Shown here: positions 5,486 to 6,262 of the stretch, in pieces | Layout: every line of letters begins with the position of its first letter | Position numbering within the stretch: the first letter of the stretch is position 1 | Source: Pseudomonadota bacterium | GTDB lineage: Bacteria; Desulfobacterota; Syntrophia; Syntrophales; JADFWA01 | Assembly: GCA_015222855.1 (NCBI GenBank) | Contig: JADFWA010000358.1 | Coordinates: forward strand, 1-6,262 | Reading direction: 5' to 3' | DNA length: 6,262 bases | Notes under the pieces: model-generated | The model's database searches: none | Told to the model about the DNA's origin: nothing | The model's input: the letters and a program-made list of their open reading frames with translations, nothing else | Made by a program: the position numbers and the translations under genes

Positions 5486-6262
5486 ATGTTAATGCTCACC
5501 CATACATGGCTCCTGAAAAAATTTATCGGAGCAGGCCATATCAGCAGAGATAATCTCGACATCTTTGCCTACAATGTATCCCCCGATTTTCTCCCAATCC
5601 ATCAATCCATAACTCCGGAAATGACCCATGGAATACCAAGGTTATCCGGATTGCCGCGAAAGTATCGTAAGGCTGCCTTTGTCCTGTTTCACCTGCTTGT
5701 AGATGATATGGCGCATCATGGAAGGATTGGTGGTGAAAACGCTGTGCCGGGTTTCAATCCGAACTCCAATGGATATGCTTACGCAAAAGGAAGGCCTTTA
5801 ATCCGGCCGATCATGGATTTTCACAAAGAGCTCGGAGAGGAGATAAGTTTCGGTGAAGCCGCTTATCGTTCTCACCTGATAATCGAGATGTCCTTTGACC
5901 TGGTCCTTTACAGAAAAGACAGCACCCTGACCGCGCTTCTTTCCGAGGCACTGAATTACACCATCGAAAATAAGCTGAGCGAGTTCAGCAAAACCCTTGC
6001 CTGGATATTCGACATTAGACAGGAAATTGTCGCGGAAGCAATTAATAAGGGGGTTACAGTATACACAAAGGCCAGGTTCGATAATTTGATGAACGTTGAA
6101 GGTCGGATATGTCTATACGCCGACAAATTTCGTCACGATTCCGATGATGACAGAATCTGCGGCGGTATAAAAAACCTTTTCAGTCAAGGAATGGACTTAG
6201 TCGCCGATCACGAAGTTTTTTTACACACAACCCTTGAGGCAATTAAAAAATCAGGGTTTAAG
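5486..6262 (+). CDS. Zinc-dependent phospholipase C-like hydrolase family protein (partial, 3' end outside)
   Basis: The frame is open for 259 codons from ATG 5486 to the right edge with no stop. ATG 5492, two codons later, is an equally good start; both lack a strong ribosome site. The protein is histidine- and aspartate-rich in a pattern like the zinc-dependent phospholipase C family: H6, D25, SPD at 32-34, H39, TPEMTHG at 43-49, FHLLVDDMAHHG at 68-79 and SHLIIEMSFDLVL at 129-141. In that family such residues bind two or three zinc ions in an all-helical fold. There is no clear signal peptide, so it may be cytoplasmic, unlike secreted phospholipases; bacterial relatives mostly have unknown substrates. 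The assignment is from motif layout only, and an unrelated metal-binding helical protein is possible. The gap of 130 bases from the exported-protein gene leaves operon membership open. Confidence 0.65.
   Translation, partial: MLMLTHTWLLKKFIGAGHISRDNLDIFAYNVSPDFLPIHQSITPEMTHGIPRLSGLPRKYRKAAFVLFHLLVDDMAHHGRIGGENAVPGFNPNSNGYAYAKGRPLIRPIMDFHKELGEEISFGEAAYRSHLIIEMSFDLVLYRKDSTLTALLSEALNYTIENKLSEFSKTLAWIFDIRQEIVAEAINKGVTVYTKARFDNLMNVEGRICLYADKFRHDSDDDRICGGIKNLFSQGMDLVADHEVFLHTTLEAIKKSGFK

Overview
The window looks like accessory-rich chromosomal DNA from a Gram-negative bacterium of moderate-to-low GC content. The best guess is a deltaproteobacterium-type (Desulfobacterota-like) organism, perhaps assembled from a metagenome. 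The basis is a DUF4911-type gene, a Cache-type membrane sensor, many short dispersed palindromic repeats of the kind common in those genomes, and proteins with Gram-negative export signals. This is inference from style, not a search result.

Layout. The left two thirds (1-4297) is read on the minus strand. In gene order from right to left it holds: a six-helix membrane domain protein that stops right after its last helix (4297-3575); a SAM-dependent methyltransferase that lacks a normal N-terminus (3574-2831); recJ, the single-strand DNA exonuclease (2640-898); and the first 258 residues of a membrane sensor with a periplasmic Cache-like domain (775-1, running off the left edge). The right third (4589-6262) is read on the plus strand: a DUF4911-like small protein (4589-4897), an exported beta-rich protein of unknown function (4921-5355), and a protein resembling zinc-dependent phospholipase C-like hydrolases that runs off the right edge (5486-6262). 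The divergent gap 4298-4588 carries possible promoters and one tiny tyrosine-rich reading frame.

The most unusual spot is 3548-3592. A perfect 45-base hairpin (two 21-base arms and a 3-base loop) sits exactly between the membrane domain and the methyltransferase. Both sides are in the same reading frame, and the hairpin fills exactly 15 codons, one of them a TAA stop. The left part ends and the right part begins inside the hairpin. The simplest readings are a scar of a mobile element's terminal inverted repeats that split or joined genes, a natural sensor-methyltransferase fusion interrupted by a small palindromic insertion, or an assembly artefact.

The window also carries four recognisable dispersed-repeat types, each at or near a gene border: a TCATTCCCGCGAAAG-type palindrome (790-845), a CCACCAAG-type repeat (2686-2712), a CTCTCCCCAGGGAGAG palindrome that forms the end of the DUF4911 reading frame (4863-4894), and a GGAACT-type direct repeat (5445-5476). 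No rRNA, tRNA, CRISPR array, transposase or complete mobile element was found. Apart from recJ, the functions here are family-level or unknown, and I see no evidence that the genes form one pathway.
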